A stretch of 64,000 nt of DNA from CAVVDT01 sp963747005. Lineage in GTDB: Bacteria > Pseudomonadota > Alphaproteobacteria > Rhizobiales > Aestuariivirgaceae. Within the stretch, counting starts at the first letter, position 1, and every line of letters begins with the position of its first letter. The stretch covers positions 1-64,000 of the forward strand of contig CAVVDT010000011.1 in NCBI GenBank assembly GCA_963747005.1, in the 5' to 3' direction. The notes beneath the pieces are model-generated. The model saw only the letters and a list, made by a program, of their open reading frames with translations. It was not told the DNA's origin and did no database searches. This document shows positions 53,040-61,724 of this stretch, one piece after another. A program made the position numbers and the translations under genes.

Positions 53040-53984
53040 ATGCATCCCGCCTATTCCGTCATCGTCTTCACCACCGCTTCCGGCATGGGATACGGCCTGC
53101 TGGCGCTGCTGGGGCTGGTGGGCGCGGTGCATGGGCCCGCCTCGACCTTCGCCTTCGGGGTGACCTGCCTGGCCTTCGCCTTTGCCCTCATCGGCGCGGG
53201 GCTCATGGCGTCCACCGCCCATCTCGGCCATCCCGAACGGGCCTGGAGGGCGCTTTCCCAGTGGCGCTCGTCATGGCTGTCGCGCGAGGGCGTGGCCGCC
53301 ATCGTCACCTTCGCCCCCGCCCTGGCCTTTGGCTGGGCGTGGCTGACCCCGCAAGCCGATCCCCATCTGATCCGCGCCCTCGGCCTCGTTACCCTTTGCT
53401 GCTGCGCCGTGACAGTGGGCTTCACCGGCATGATCTACCAGTCGCTCCGGACCATCCGGCAATGGCACCACCCGCTGGTGACGCCGGTCTATCTCGCCTT
53501 TGCGCTCGCCACCGGCTCAACCCTGCTGATGGCCATTGCGCAGGGTTTCGGGCGCGGCCAGGTGGTGCAGTCGACCATCACCGCAGGCACCCTCGTTCTT
53601 GTCCTCGTCCTGAAGATCTTGTGGTGGCGTGCTATCGATCGCGATCCGGGGCGCTTCACCATGGGCGATGCGACAGGCCTGAAAAAGCTCGGCGAGGTGC
53701 GGCAGTGGGAAGTGCCGCACACGGCGGAAAATTTCGTCATGAACGAGATGGGCTACCGGATCGCCAGAAAGCACGCAACAAAGCTCAGGCGCTTGGTCGT
53801 GGCCGGTTTGGCGCTCGCCCTGGCGCTCAGCCTCGTCACCTTTGCGCCCGTTCCCGCGCTTGCCATCCCCGCCGCCATCCTTGCCGCCTTTGTGGCCTAT
53901 GCCGCGGCCTTCCTCGAGCGCTGGCTGCTCTTTGCCGAGGCCCGCCACGTCGTCAACCTCTATTACGGCACCGCCCGGGCGTAA
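53040..53984 (+). CDS. soeC: Sulfite dehydrogenase SoeC, membrane anchor
   Basis: This 314-residue DmsC-type membrane subunit has about eight hydrophobic helices, beginning YSVIVFTTASGMGYGLLALL, and a STAHLGHPERAWRALSQWRSSWLSRE segment common to DmsC/SoeC anchors. It passes electrons to the quinone pool. It is eight bases from soeB. A C/G-rich hairpin repeat follows its stop. Confidence 0.9.
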   Translation: MHPAYSVIVFTTASGMGYGLLALLGLVGAVHGPASTFAFGVTCLAFAFALIGAGLMASTAHLGHPERAWRALSQWRSSWLSREGVAAIVTFAPALAFGWAWLTPQADPHLIRALGLVTLCCCAVTVGFTGMIYQSLRTIRQWHHPLVTPVYLAFALATGSTLLMAIAQGFGRGQVVQSTITAGTLVLVLVLKILWWRAIDRDPGRFTMGDATGLKKLGEVRQWEVPHTAENFVMNEMGYRIARKHATKLRRLVVAGLALALALSLVTFAPVPALAIPAAILAAFVAYAAAFLERWLLFAEARHVVNLYYGTARA

Positions 53985-53987
53985 TTT

Positions 53988-54025
53988 GCTCCCCTCCCCC
54001 TTGTGGGGAGGGGCTGGGGGTGGGG
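53988..54025. repeat. C/G-rich hairpin intergenic repeat, copy 2
   Basis: It is identical over 38 bases to copy 1 at 46703, with stem CCCCTCCCC / GGGGAGGGG (53991-53999 / 54005-54013). It begins three bases after the soeC stop, where it could end the transcript. It continues into a GCCCGAAGGCCCA tract, also seen in reverse beside the inverted copy. Confidence 0.85.
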
Positions 54026-54139
54026 GGTCGCCGAGAAAGCCCGAAGGCCCAACTGGTTGCTCTTTGTGACGACTCGCCGAAGGAGCTATCGCGCATCCTC
54101 TGACCTGTGCTATGGGCGAAGCGTTGCGGGAGGTGTGAC

Positions 54140-55069
54140 ATGGTTCAGGGCAGGGTCGCCTGGTTCAAGGGCAGGCTGGTGCCGGAGGCGGACGCGCGGG
54201 TGTCGTTCCGCGACTTCGGCTTTCAGGTGGGTGACGGGGTGTTCGATACCGCCCGCACCGTGGCCCACAGGCCCTTCATGTTCGCAGAACATATCGCCCG
54301 GCTTTATCGCTCGCTGGCCTATGTCGGCATCGATCCGGGCCTTCAGCCCGACGCCATGCTGGCGGCAACCCTTCAGGTGCTCGAAGCCAACCTGCCTCTC
54401 ATCGGCCCCGATGATGACTATTGGGTGACCCAGTGGATCTCGCGCGGTGAACGCGCCGAGGACCGGCTTGGCGTCGACGGCCCGCCGACCATCATCATCG
54501 AGTGCTCGCCGCTGCCGCTGCGCCACCGGGCTCGCGGCATGCGCGACGGCCTCGACGTCGTCACCCCGGCCGGCATCCGCCGCACGCCGCCCGAGGCCAT
54601 CAGCCCGCGCGTCAAGTCCATGAGCTATGCCAACCTGCTTGCCGGCGACAATGAGGTGCAGCGCCTGAAACCCGGTGCCACCTCGGTGCTGCTCGATATC
54701 CGCGGCTGTCTGGCCGAGGGGCTCGGCTCCAACATCTTCATCGTCCGCGGCGGTGAGGTCCTCACCCCCCATGAGCGCTTCGTGCTGGGCGGCCTGTCGC
54801 GCCAGACGGTGATGGCGATCGCCCGCGACAGGGGCATTGCCCTACGGGAAGCCGACATCGACCTTTACGACGCCTATTCGGCCGAGGAAGCCTTCATCAC
54901 CTCGACAAGCTGGTGCATGGTGCCGGTGCGCTCCATCAATACCCGCGTTATCGCGGGCGGCGAAGTGCCGGGCCCGGTCACGGCCCGCCTCATCGAGGGC
55001 TACAAGGAAAGGCTCGGCGGCTTCGACTTCGTCGCCCAGTACACGCGCCGCCTGGAAGGGGTGAACTGA
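54140..55069 (+). CDS. Class IV PLP aminotransferase (D-alanine/branched-chain type)
   Basis: This 309-residue fold-type IV PLP enzyme has FQVGDGVFDTARTV, the Schiff-base lysine in SPRVKSMSYANLL and the phosphate-binding GLGSNIFIVRGGEV. The fold is shared by branched-chain aminotransferase, D-amino acid aminotransferase and aminodeoxychorismate lyase, and I cannot separate these with confidence. The ATG at 54140 follows GGGAGGTGTGAC. It is convergent with the GFA gene, with only seven bases between stops. Confidence 0.85.
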   Translation: MVQGRVAWFKGRLVPEADARVSFRDFGFQVGDGVFDTARTVAHRPFMFAEHIARLYRSLAYVGIDPGLQPDAMLAATLQVLEANLPLIGPDDDYWVTQWISRGERAEDRLGVDGPPTIIIECSPLPLRHRARGMRDGLDVVTPAGIRRTPPEAISPRVKSMSYANLLAGDNEVQRLKPGATSVLLDIRGCLAEGLGSNIFIVRGGEVLTPHERFVLGGLSRQTVMAIARDRGIALREADIDLYDAYSAEEAFITSTSWCMVPVRSINTRVIAGGEVPGPVTARLIEGYKERLGGFDFVAQYTRRLEGVN

Positions 55070-55076
55070 TGTCCGC

Positions 55077-55469
55077 CTACTGCGCGCGCTGGTAGTCGCC
55101 GTCGCGGATCTCGTAATAGTCGCCCTTGTCGACGCAGAAGATGTGGCCTTCCATCTTCAGGCCGCTCGCTCCATCGAGCGTGCCGGCGGCGATGGCGACA
55201 TAGTCGAGCCCCCTGCCTTGCCAGAACAGTGTCGACCCGCAAGCCGCGCAAAACGCCCGCTCGGCCGTCGCGCTCGATGTGTACCACTTGAGGGTATCCT
55301 GCTTCACGATCCGAAAGTCAGGGTGCTTGGCGGCGGTGGCGGCCATGAAATGGCCGGTCTGCTTGCGGCACTGGGTGCAATGACAGCCGATGACGTCGCG
55401 CAGTTCGCCCGCGACCTCGTAGACGATCCCGCCGCACAGGCACGAGCCGCGATGCACCGGCGCGCTCAT
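55077..55469 (-). CDS. GFA family protein (zinc-binding)
   Basis: This 130-residue protein has the Cys pattern of the GFA fold: GSCLCGG, CHCTQCRKQTG and FCAACGSTLFWQ. Founders were described as glutathione-dependent formaldehyde-activating; most members are of unknown function. It overlaps the upstream homocysteine methyltransferase stop (ATGA), so co-expression with a methyl-transfer enzyme is likely. Confidence 0.88.
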   Translation of the reverse strand: MSAPVHRGSCLCGGIVYEVAGELRDVIGCHCTQCRKQTGHFMAATAAKHPDFRIVKQDTLKWYTSSATAERAFCAACGSTLFWQGRGLDYVAIAAGTLDGASGLKMEGHIFCVDKGDYYEIRDGDYQRAQ

Positions 55470-56386
55470 CGGCGGGTTCCAAAGGCTTTGGCAAGGGCGC
55501 GGATGTGGTCCGGGCCGATGCCGCAGCACCCGCCGAGGATGGTGGCGCCGCTGCGCCGCCAGCGCCGCGCCAGTTCCACGAAATCGGCCGGGCTGATGTT
55601 GCCGAATTTCCACTCCGGCATTTCGAAATGCCCGCATTCGGGATAGGCGCCGATGGGCCCGGCCCAGCTTGCCTTGATGATGTGGAGCGCGTCTTCGGTG
55701 ACGTCGATGTCCGAGTGCATGACCAGGCAGGCCTTGGCCCCGGTCGACATCAGCGAAGTGACGATGTCGCTGAGCTTCCACTCGGGCCGCCCGAACCCGG
55801 CGAGTTGCCCGTCGGCGCGCCGCTTCACCGAGATGCCGACCCACACCGGCAGCCCGGTCGCCACGGCGGCCTCTGTCGCCCACAACGAATGGTCGCCGTC
55901 GCGCATCATTTCCATCATGATGAGATCGCAGCCCGCCTCGGCCAGGCCCCTTGCCTTGGCCTCGAACAGCGGCAGCAACACCTTTGAATCTAGCTCGGGG
56001 TTAGGACCCTCGTCGGTGCCCTTCTTGACATGCCGCATGACCGAGAACGACCCGGCGATGGCGGTGCGCTCGGTGCCGGCATCGGCGACCGCCTGACGGG
56101 CCAGGCGCACCGCGATGCGGTCGATCTTGGCGATCTCGTCCTCGCGGCCCAGCGCCTTGAACAGGATGGGGCTGGTGGCGAAGGTATTGGCGGTAATGAC
56201 CTCGGCGCCGGCCTTGAGATAGGACTCATGCACCTCCCGCACCACGTCGGGGTGGGTGAGGTTGGCTTCCGCGCACCAGGTGTCGCCGTTCATGGGCACG
56301 CCGTGCGCCTGGATATCGGTGCCGGTGCCGCCATCGAGGATGACGGCGTCTCCAGCGGCTAGCTTGATCTCGACGTTGGCGTACAT
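55466..56386 (-). CDS. bmt: Homocysteine S-methyltransferase, betaine-type
   Basis: This zinc-dependent methyltransferase of 306 residues resembles alphaproteobacterial betaine-homocysteine methyltransferase. It starts with a barrel strand ILDGGTGTDIQAHG and has the zinc ligands in PECGHF and the pair in GGCCGIGPDH. Glycine betaine or another methylammonium compound is the likely donor, in line with the MttB genes nearby. S-methylmethionine is an alternative donor. The ATG at 56386 avoids a non-family N-terminal extension. Confidence 0.85.
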   Translation of the reverse strand: MYANVEIKLAAGDAVILDGGTGTDIQAHGVPMNGDTWCAEANLTHPDVVREVHESYLKAGAEVITANTFATSPILFKALGREDEIAKIDRIAVRLARQAVADAGTERTAIAGSFSVMRHVKKGTDEGPNPELDSKVLLPLFEAKARGLAEAGCDLIMMEMMRDGDHSLWATEAAVATGLPVWVGISVKRRADGQLAGFGRPEWKLSDIVTSLMSTGAKACLVMHSDIDVTEDALHIIKASWAGPIGAYPECGHFEMPEWKFGNISPADFVELARRWRRSGATILGGCCGIGPDHIRALAKAFGTRR

Positions 56387-56474
56387 TCCAGCCTTCTCGG
56401 TGCTTCGGTTGTAGCCGTCTCGACAGATCCGTTGCCGGTCGAGCAACCTGAAAACAACCGAATGCAGTACTTGA

Positions 56475-56511
56475 CTTGCAACATAACCAAAGGTTGCAAG
56501 CTCTCTGTCAA
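56475..56511 (-). promoter_or_regulatory. Leftward promoter with overlapping dyad, upstream of bmt
   Basis: CTTGCAAC (56475-56482) and GTTGCAAG (56493-56500) form an 8-base dyad with a 10-base spacer. A minus-strand TTGACA (complement of 56506-56511) lies just upstream, so the dyad would cover the spacer and -10 region. This is a plausible repressor site about 90 bases before the bmt start. Confidence 0.5.
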
Positions 56512-56590
56512 TCTGCTGGTGATGAACCGCCTCCAGCAGGCAAAGCCACCCTCAGCTTAGCCTGCCATTCAAACACCCGCCCATGATATA

Positions 56591-56608
56591 TCCTAGGCCC
56601 CCCTAGGA
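56591..56608. promoter_or_regulatory. TCCTAGG inverted repeat
   Basis: TCCTAGG (56591-56597), CCCC and CCTAGGA (56602-56608) form a perfect 7-base dyad next to an AT-rich ATGATATA stretch. It lies between bmt and the 4Fe-4S protein gene. It is either an operator or part of a transcription end for the gene that stops at 56660. Confidence 0.42.
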
Positions 56609-56659
56609 CGAAAGTCGATGTTTTCTGCCCTGTGGTTCATATAAATTTCTCTGTGTGAA

Positions 56660-57331
56660 TCAGGCCGGATGCCGGGCCTTGAGAAACGCCGCCATGTGGA
56701 AGCCGGCCTGGGCCGGGTGATAGCGGTAGGCGGTACCCACCGGACAGGCATGGCGCGCCAGGCACCCCGCCGTCATGCACGGGCCTTGCGGTTGCGCCTG
56801 CAAGTGGCCGGCGCAGGCGCCCACATCGTAGGCCGTGCCGTCGAAGGCACCGACCGGGCAGGCGGCGAGACACGGCCGTCCCTCACACGTCTCGCATGGC
56901 GAGACCGTGGACGATGCCCGCGGCAGGTCGAACACCACCGGCAACAGCAGGGCGGCGCGAAAGGCATGCCACAGCCCGTAGACCGGATGGATGTTCATAC
57001 CGAGCGGTGAGACGAACCCGGCCTTCGATCGCCGCGCCCATGTGAGGAATGGGAGAGGCGGATTGTCGAAGGGGTAGACGGCGCGTCCGCCAAGTTGTGC
57101 AGCAAGCGGATCGACGACGGCGCGGGTCCAGTCATCGAGCCGCTCGCGGGCGGCATCGCGCTCGCGCTGAAAGCGCTGGAACATGGCCGGCCCGGCATTG
57201 CCGATGAGCAGCACCTGCCGGGTGGTCCTGCCCGGCGATGAGGCCGGCACATGATCGGTCGCGTCCGGCTCGAACCAGCCCAGCGCCAGGAAGCCTTCGC
57301 GGGCGATGGCGGTGAGAACCGGGTGCTCCAT
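56660..57331 (-). CDS. 4Fe-4S dicluster-type protein beside MttB
   Basis: This 223-residue soluble protein has a C-terminal cysteine array: CETCEGRPCLAACPVGAF and a second set around GAC, PCMTAGC and HACPVG, enough for two 4Fe-4S clusters. The N-terminal half (VLLIGNAGPAMFQRF, FLTWARRSKAGFVSPLG) has no motif I can name, though the arrangement recalls corrinoid-reducing QueG-like and other Fe-S proteins. It starts six bases after the mttB stop, so it probably serves that enzyme as an electron carrier or reactivase. Confidence 0.72.
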   Translation of the reverse strand: MEHPVLTAIAREGFLALGWFEPDATDHVPASSPGRTTRQVLLIGNAGPAMFQRFQRERDAARERLDDWTRAVVDPLAAQLGGRAVYPFDNPPLPFLTWARRSKAGFVSPLGMNIHPVYGLWHAFRAALLLPVVFDLPRASSTVSPCETCEGRPCLAACPVGAFDGTAYDVGACAGHLQAQPQGPCMTAGCLARHACPVGTAYRYHPAQAGFHMAAFLKARHPA

Positions 57332-57337
57332 TTGTCG

Positions 57338-58915
57338 TCAGGCCGTCCAGCGTGGATCGCCGGGCTGCATGACCGCCGGCTCCAGCCTGATGTCGTGATT
57401 GGCGCGCAAGGCCCGGTCGATATCGCGTGGCAGGTAATCGGGATAGTGGCTGGAGAGGATCTCGCGCTTTTTCGCCGCCGCCTTCTCGATCAGGTCGGGC
57501 TTGCCCGCCTCGTTCCATTCCTTGGGGCTCATGCGGTTGCCGAGATGGGGATAGACATATTCCTTCTGCATCAGGCCGAGCGTCTGGTCGGAGCCGAGAA
57601 AATGCCCCGGACCTTCAAGGCAGACATTGCGGATCACCTCCACCGACAGCGTGTCGTCGGTCACCTCGATGCCGCGCACATTGCGGTTGATGGAGCCCAG
57701 CATGTCGTTGTCGATGAGGAGACTTTCCATGCAGAAGCCCAAGAGCGAGGCATGCATGCCGGCCGATTCGTACATCAGATTGATGCCGCTCATCGCCGCC
57801 AGCGCCGCCGTTACACCCTTTTCGGCACCGGCCTGCATGTCAGGCAGCTTGGAATCGCACATGCCCGACGCCGACCCCACGGTGAGGTCGTAGAAGCGCC
57901 CCATCTGGGCGCAGGCCGCGGTGATCAGCGCTTGTTCGCCCGATCCGCCCGACATGGCCCCGGTCCTGAGGTCCGAGACGAACGGCCACGGCCCCCAGAT
58001 GGCGACAGCCCCCGGCACCACGCAGTTGATGTAGACAAGGCCCGCCAGACATTCCGCCACCGCCTGCACCACGGTCCCGGCCAGCGCTGCGGGCGAAGTG
58101 GCACCCGCCTGCGCTGCCGACAGCAGCAGCACCGGCATGCCGCCACGCGCGGCGGCTTCAAGGCAGCGGCAGGCATCTTCCGCCCAGTTGAGCGGCGGCA
58201 CCACGAAGCAGTTGGACTGGGAGACGAACGGTCGCTCGCGCCATCTGGCTTCGCCGCCCGCCACCGTGTGCAGCATTTGAAGGCACTCGGTGACGTGCTC
58301 GGCCGCCACCATGGAAGTACCGACATGCTTTTGCGTGCCGGCGAGGCAGGCATAGAGCGTGTTGATGTCCATGTCGTGGCCCGACACCATGTCGCGCGGC
58401 ACCACGGTGCGCTGGAAGAAATGGATGTGCTCGCAATTGTCGACGATGCGCGCCGCGTCGTAGAGATCGACCAGCAGCGACTCGCGATACGAGCGGGTCT
58501 CTGGCTCGACGATGTGGACCGCCGCGCCGGCGGTGCCGAAATAGGCCCGGTTGCCCCACGGCTGCATGTCGTGGCGCGGATCGCGGGCATAGAGCGTGTA
58601 CTGGCGCGCGCAGCTTGCAAGAATGTCTTCCACCAGCCCTTTCGGGATGCAAAGCCGATCGCCCTGCATGAAGCAGCCGCGTGCCTCCATGGCTTCGCGG
58701 CACGAGGCGATGGGTTTCGACATGCCCACCGTTTCCAGAAGCTCCAGCGCCGAGCGGTGGATGCGCCCCATGTCGGCATCGGCAAGGGGCTTGTAGTGCC
58801 CGCCCATCATGCCCGGCTTGACGGCGGCGTCTTCCATGGCGATGGGCCGCCCGCGAATGGCCCGCCTGGCCTCGCGACCGCCGCGCCGGCGGCTCAAATC
58901 CTCAACCACGCTCAT
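57338..58915 (-). CDS. Trimethylamine methyltransferase family (MttB-like), non-pyrrolysine, paralogue 1
   Basis: This 525-residue corrinoid-dependent methyltransferase homologue of the MttB superfamily has YLP-type barrel segments, for example HVGTSMVAAEHVTECLQML and LTVGSASGMCDSKLPDMQAG. The whole frame is read without any in-frame TAG, so it lacks pyrrolysine and belongs with MtgB-like enzymes, some of which demethylate glycine betaine. The donor here is unknown. It is divergent from the LysR gene and followed by the Fe-S protein. Confidence 0.88.
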   Translation of the reverse strand: MSVVEDLSRRRGGREARRAIRGRPIAMEDAAVKPGMMGGHYKPLADADMGRIHRSALELLETVGMSKPIASCREAMEARGCFMQGDRLCIPKGLVEDILASCARQYTLYARDPRHDMQPWGNRAYFGTAGAAVHIVEPETRSYRESLLVDLYDAARIVDNCEHIHFFQRTVVPRDMVSGHDMDINTLYACLAGTQKHVGTSMVAAEHVTECLQMLHTVAGGEARWRERPFVSQSNCFVVPPLNWAEDACRCLEAAARGGMPVLLLSAAQAGATSPAALAGTVVQAVAECLAGLVYINCVVPGAVAIWGPWPFVSDLRTGAMSGGSGEQALITAACAQMGRFYDLTVGSASGMCDSKLPDMQAGAEKGVTAALAAMSGINLMYESAGMHASLLGFCMESLLIDNDMLGSINRNVRGIEVTDDTLSVEVIRNVCLEGPGHFLGSDQTLGLMQKEYVYPHLGNRMSPKEWNEAGKPDLIEKAAAKKREILSSHYPDYLPRDIDRALRANHDIRLEPAVMQPGDPRWTA

Positions 58916-59007
58916 TGCCTTGGGTGCTCCGGGCTCAGGTTCAATCGCTCATCAACGCCATCGCATGAGTTTGCCGGCCTTGCCAAGTCCCGGCGACCCC
59001 ACTTTCG

Positions 59008-59024
59008 GGTGAAATAAATTCACC
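59008..59024. promoter_or_regulatory. LysR-type T-N11-A dyad in the divergent gap
   Basis: GGTGAA-ATAAA-TTCACC contains TGAAATAAATTCA, a T-N11-A box with interrupted dyad symmetry. It lies midway between the divergent mttB-like gene and the LysR gene, the standard place for a LysR recognition site. Confidence 0.6.
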
Positions 59025-59115
59025 TATTGTGCGGGCGAATAAACCGGAATAGAGCGAAAGTCTGAAGGATAGTGCGGAAGCGATGGGTCGTTTTCGCGTC
59101 TATGGGTGAGCAGAA

Positions 59116-60084
59116 TTGGCCAAACGCAACCTGCCGTCGCTGCGCGCGCTGACCGCCTTCGAGGCCGCTGCGAGGCTCGGCAGCTTCCGTCGCGCCGCCG
59201 ATGAACTGGGCATCACCCGCTCCGCCGTCAGCCACCAGATCCGCGCGCTTGAGGAAGAACTGGGCATTTCGCTGTTCCGCCGCGACCTGCGCCGCGCCGA
59301 ACTGACGGCGCCGGGCCAGGCCTATTTCCCGGCGGTGAGGGAGGCCTTCGATCGTATCGAGGCCGAGACCGAGCTGTTGCGCCCCGACAGTTCCGACACC
59401 GAGTTGACCGTGCAGGTCTATGTCACCGTGGCGCTGAAATGGCTGATCCCGCGCCTGCACGATTTCGAGCGCCGCTACCCCGACATGAAGGTACGCTTGT
59501 GGACCTCGTTCTTCGACTGGGAGTTCGACGAGGAGCATGTGGATGCAGGGCTCGTCCTCGCCCGCAAGCCGTCGCCTATCCACTATTCGCGCAGCCTGTT
59601 CCGCTCGTTCCTGTCGCCCGTCTGCGCCCCGGAACTGCTGCGCGGCCCCGATGCCATCCGCACCCCGGCCGATCTCGCCCGCCACCGGCTGCTTTATGTG
59701 TTCTCGGCCGAGGAGGACTGGCGCATCTGGCTGAAGGCGGCGGGCGTCGAGGGACTGGAACTATCAAAGTCGCTCGCCTTCGACAGCTATGTGCTGGCCC
59801 AGGAAGCCGCCGTCGAGGGCAGGGGAGTGGCGATGACCATCGGCCCCTTCGCCACCGAGGAACTGCGCGCCGGCACCCTGGTTCAGCCCTTCGACCTCAT
59901 GGTGCCGCACCGCCACGACTGGCGCTTCATGTGCGCCTCGGGCCAGCGCCTGAAGCCGAAGATCCGCCGCTTCGAGCAATGGCTCGCCGATCAGATTGCC
60001 GCCGACCCGGCGCTTCGCCCCTACCGTTCCGCTGCAGATATGAAGGAAGGACTCCCCGTCCATGACCGAGTTGCCAGTCGCTGA
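59116..60084 (+). CDS. LysR-family transcriptional regulator, GcvA-like
   Basis: This 322-residue regulator has an N-terminal winged helix (LPSLRALTAFEAAARLGSF..AADELGITRSAVSHQIRALE) and a type 2 periplasmic-binding-like effector domain with VYVTVALKWLIPRL. The start is TTG at 59116, since no ATG or GTG fits in frame and the family N-terminus begins here. The stop overlaps the following mttB-like start by 23 bases, and the divergent partner is the other mttB-like gene, so both are its likely targets. Confidence 0.9.
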   Translation: MAKRNLPSLRALTAFEAAARLGSFRRAADELGITRSAVSHQIRALEEELGISLFRRDLRRAELTAPGQAYFPAVREAFDRIEAETELLRPDSSDTELTVQVYVTVALKWLIPRLHDFERRYPDMKVRLWTSFFDWEFDEEHVDAGLVLARKPSPIHYSRSLFRSFLSPVCAPELLRGPDAIRTPADLARHRLLYVFSAEEDWRIWLKAAGVEGLELSKSLAFDSYVLAQEAAVEGRGVAMTIGPFATEELRAGTLVQPFDLMVPHRHDWRFMCASGQRLKPKIRRFEQWLADQIAADPALRPYRSAADMKEGLPVHDRVASR

Positions 60085-61624
60085 GCAAGCCCGTCCGCGC
60101 GAGCATCGTCGCCGCGCCCACAACAACCGCGCCGCATCGGGTGGCGGCTTCACGCAGACGCCGCGCCGCGCCATCACCCGGCCGTTCCCGCCCATGGAGA
60201 TCGTCTCGGCCGACCAGCTCGAGACCATCCACCTGGCGTCATTGAAGGTGCTGGAGGAGATCGGCATGGACTTCCTCCTGCCCGAAGCGCGGGCGCGTCT
60301 CAAGGAAGCCGGCGCCGCGGTTGCGGGCGAGCGCGTGCGCATGCCCCGCCAGATGGTCGAAAGGGCCCTGTCGACCGCGCCGTCCAGTTTCACCTTCCAT
60401 GCCCGCAACCCGCAAAACAGCGTCGAGGTGGGCGGCAACCGCATGTTCTTCGGCCCCGTCTCCAGTGCTCCGAACTGTTCCGACCTCGACAACGGCCGCC
60501 GCCCCGGCACGCTGGCCGACTACCGCAAGTTTCTGAAACTCGTCCAGACCTTCAACTGCATGCAGTTTCTCGGCGGTTATCCGGTGGAGCCCATCGACAT
60601 CCACCCCTCGATCCGTCATCTCGAAGCCTTGCGCGATGCCGCCACCCTCACCGACAAGCCGTTCCACGGCTATTCGCTGGGACGCGAGCGCATTTGCGAC
60701 GCCATCGAGATCGCCCGTATCGCCCGCGGCATCGACCGCCGGACGCTGGAGCGCGAACCGTCGCTGTTCACCATCGTCAACACCAACTCGCCCCTCAAGC
60801 TCGACAATCCCATGCTCCAGGGCATCATCGAGATGTCGTCCGCCAATCAGATCGTTTGCGTCACGCCGTTCACGCTCGCCGGGGCCATGGCGCCGGTGAC
60901 GGTGGCGGGCGCCATCGTGCAGCAGAACGCCGAGGCGCTGGCCGGCCTCGTCATGACCCAGACGGTGAGGGCGGGAGCGCCCTTCATCTATGGCGGCTTT
61001 ACCTCCAACGTCGACATGAAGTCGGGAGCGCCGGCCTTCGGCACACCGGAATACATGAAGTCGTGCATCGTCGGCGGCCAGTTGGCGCGCCGTTACAAGC
61101 TGCCCTACCGCACCTCCAATACCTGTGCCGCCAATGCCGTCGATGCCCAGGCGGCCTATGAGTCGGTCTTTTCCCTCTGGGGCCTCACCATGGGCGGCGG
61201 CAACATGATCATGCATGGGGCCGGGTGGATGGAAGGCGGGCTGGTCGCTTCGTTTGAAAAGTTCGTGCTCGACTGCGATCTCATCCAGATGGTGACGGAA
61301 TTTCTCCAGCCCCTCGACACCGGCACCGACGCGCTTGGCATTGATGCCATGCGCGAGGTGGGCCCCGGCGGCCACTTCTTCGGCTGCGCCCACACCCTTG
61401 CCCGCTATACCGATGCCTTTTACGCCCCCATGATTTCCGACTGGCGCAACCATCAGCAATGGGAGGCGGCAGGCGCCCCGGAAGCCAAGCACAAGGCCAA
61501 CCGGCTGTGGAAGGAAGCCCTTGCCGCTTACGAGCGGCCGGCCATCGATCCGGCCATCGCCGAAGAGCTCGACACCTTCGTCGCCCGCCGCAAGCAGGAA
61601 GGCGGCGCGCCGACCGATTTCTGA
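60062..61624 (+). CDS. Trimethylamine methyltransferase family (MttB-like), non-pyrrolysine, paralogue 2
   Basis: This 520-residue second MttB-superfamily protein has an Arg-rich N-terminus, then barrel segments such as SLFTIVNTNSPLKLDNPML and GGNMIMHGAGWMEGGL. There is no in-frame TAG, so pyrrolysine is absent. It is only distantly similar to paralogue 1, so a different methylated amine is likely. It is translationally coupled to the LysR gene. Confidence 0.88.
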   Translation: MTELPVAEQARPREHRRRAHNNRAASGGGFTQTPRRAITRPFPPMEIVSADQLETIHLASLKVLEEIGMDFLLPEARARLKEAGAAVAGERVRMPRQMVERALSTAPSSFTFHARNPQNSVEVGGNRMFFGPVSSAPNCSDLDNGRRPGTLADYRKFLKLVQTFNCMQFLGGYPVEPIDIHPSIRHLEALRDAATLTDKPFHGYSLGRERICDAIEIARIARGIDRRTLEREPSLFTIVNTNSPLKLDNPMLQGIIEMSSANQIVCVTPFTLAGAMAPVTVAGAIVQQNAEALAGLVMTQTVRAGAPFIYGGFTSNVDMKSGAPAFGTPEYMKSCIVGGQLARRYKLPYRTSNTCAANAVDAQAAYESVFSLWGLTMGGGNMIMHGAGWMEGGLVASFEKFVLDCDLIQMVTEFLQPLDTGTDALGIDAMREVGPGGHFFGCAHTLARYTDAFYAPMISDWRNHQQWEAAGAPEAKHKANRLWKEALAAYERPAIDPAIAEELDTFVARRKQEGGAPTDF

Positions 61625-61724
61625 GCGACAGGCGACAAACGTCCGACCCGCTTGCCTGTCTGAAGCGCCTGTCCCATATAGCCCGTTTCAAGCCCGAGAC
61701 CTCCGGCGGCTGCGGAAGCCAACC

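Noticed and set aside
57338..61624. Pyrrolysine-containing trimethylamine methyltransferases
   Set aside because: Both genes are read through without any in-frame TAG, so they are the non-pyrrolysine type.
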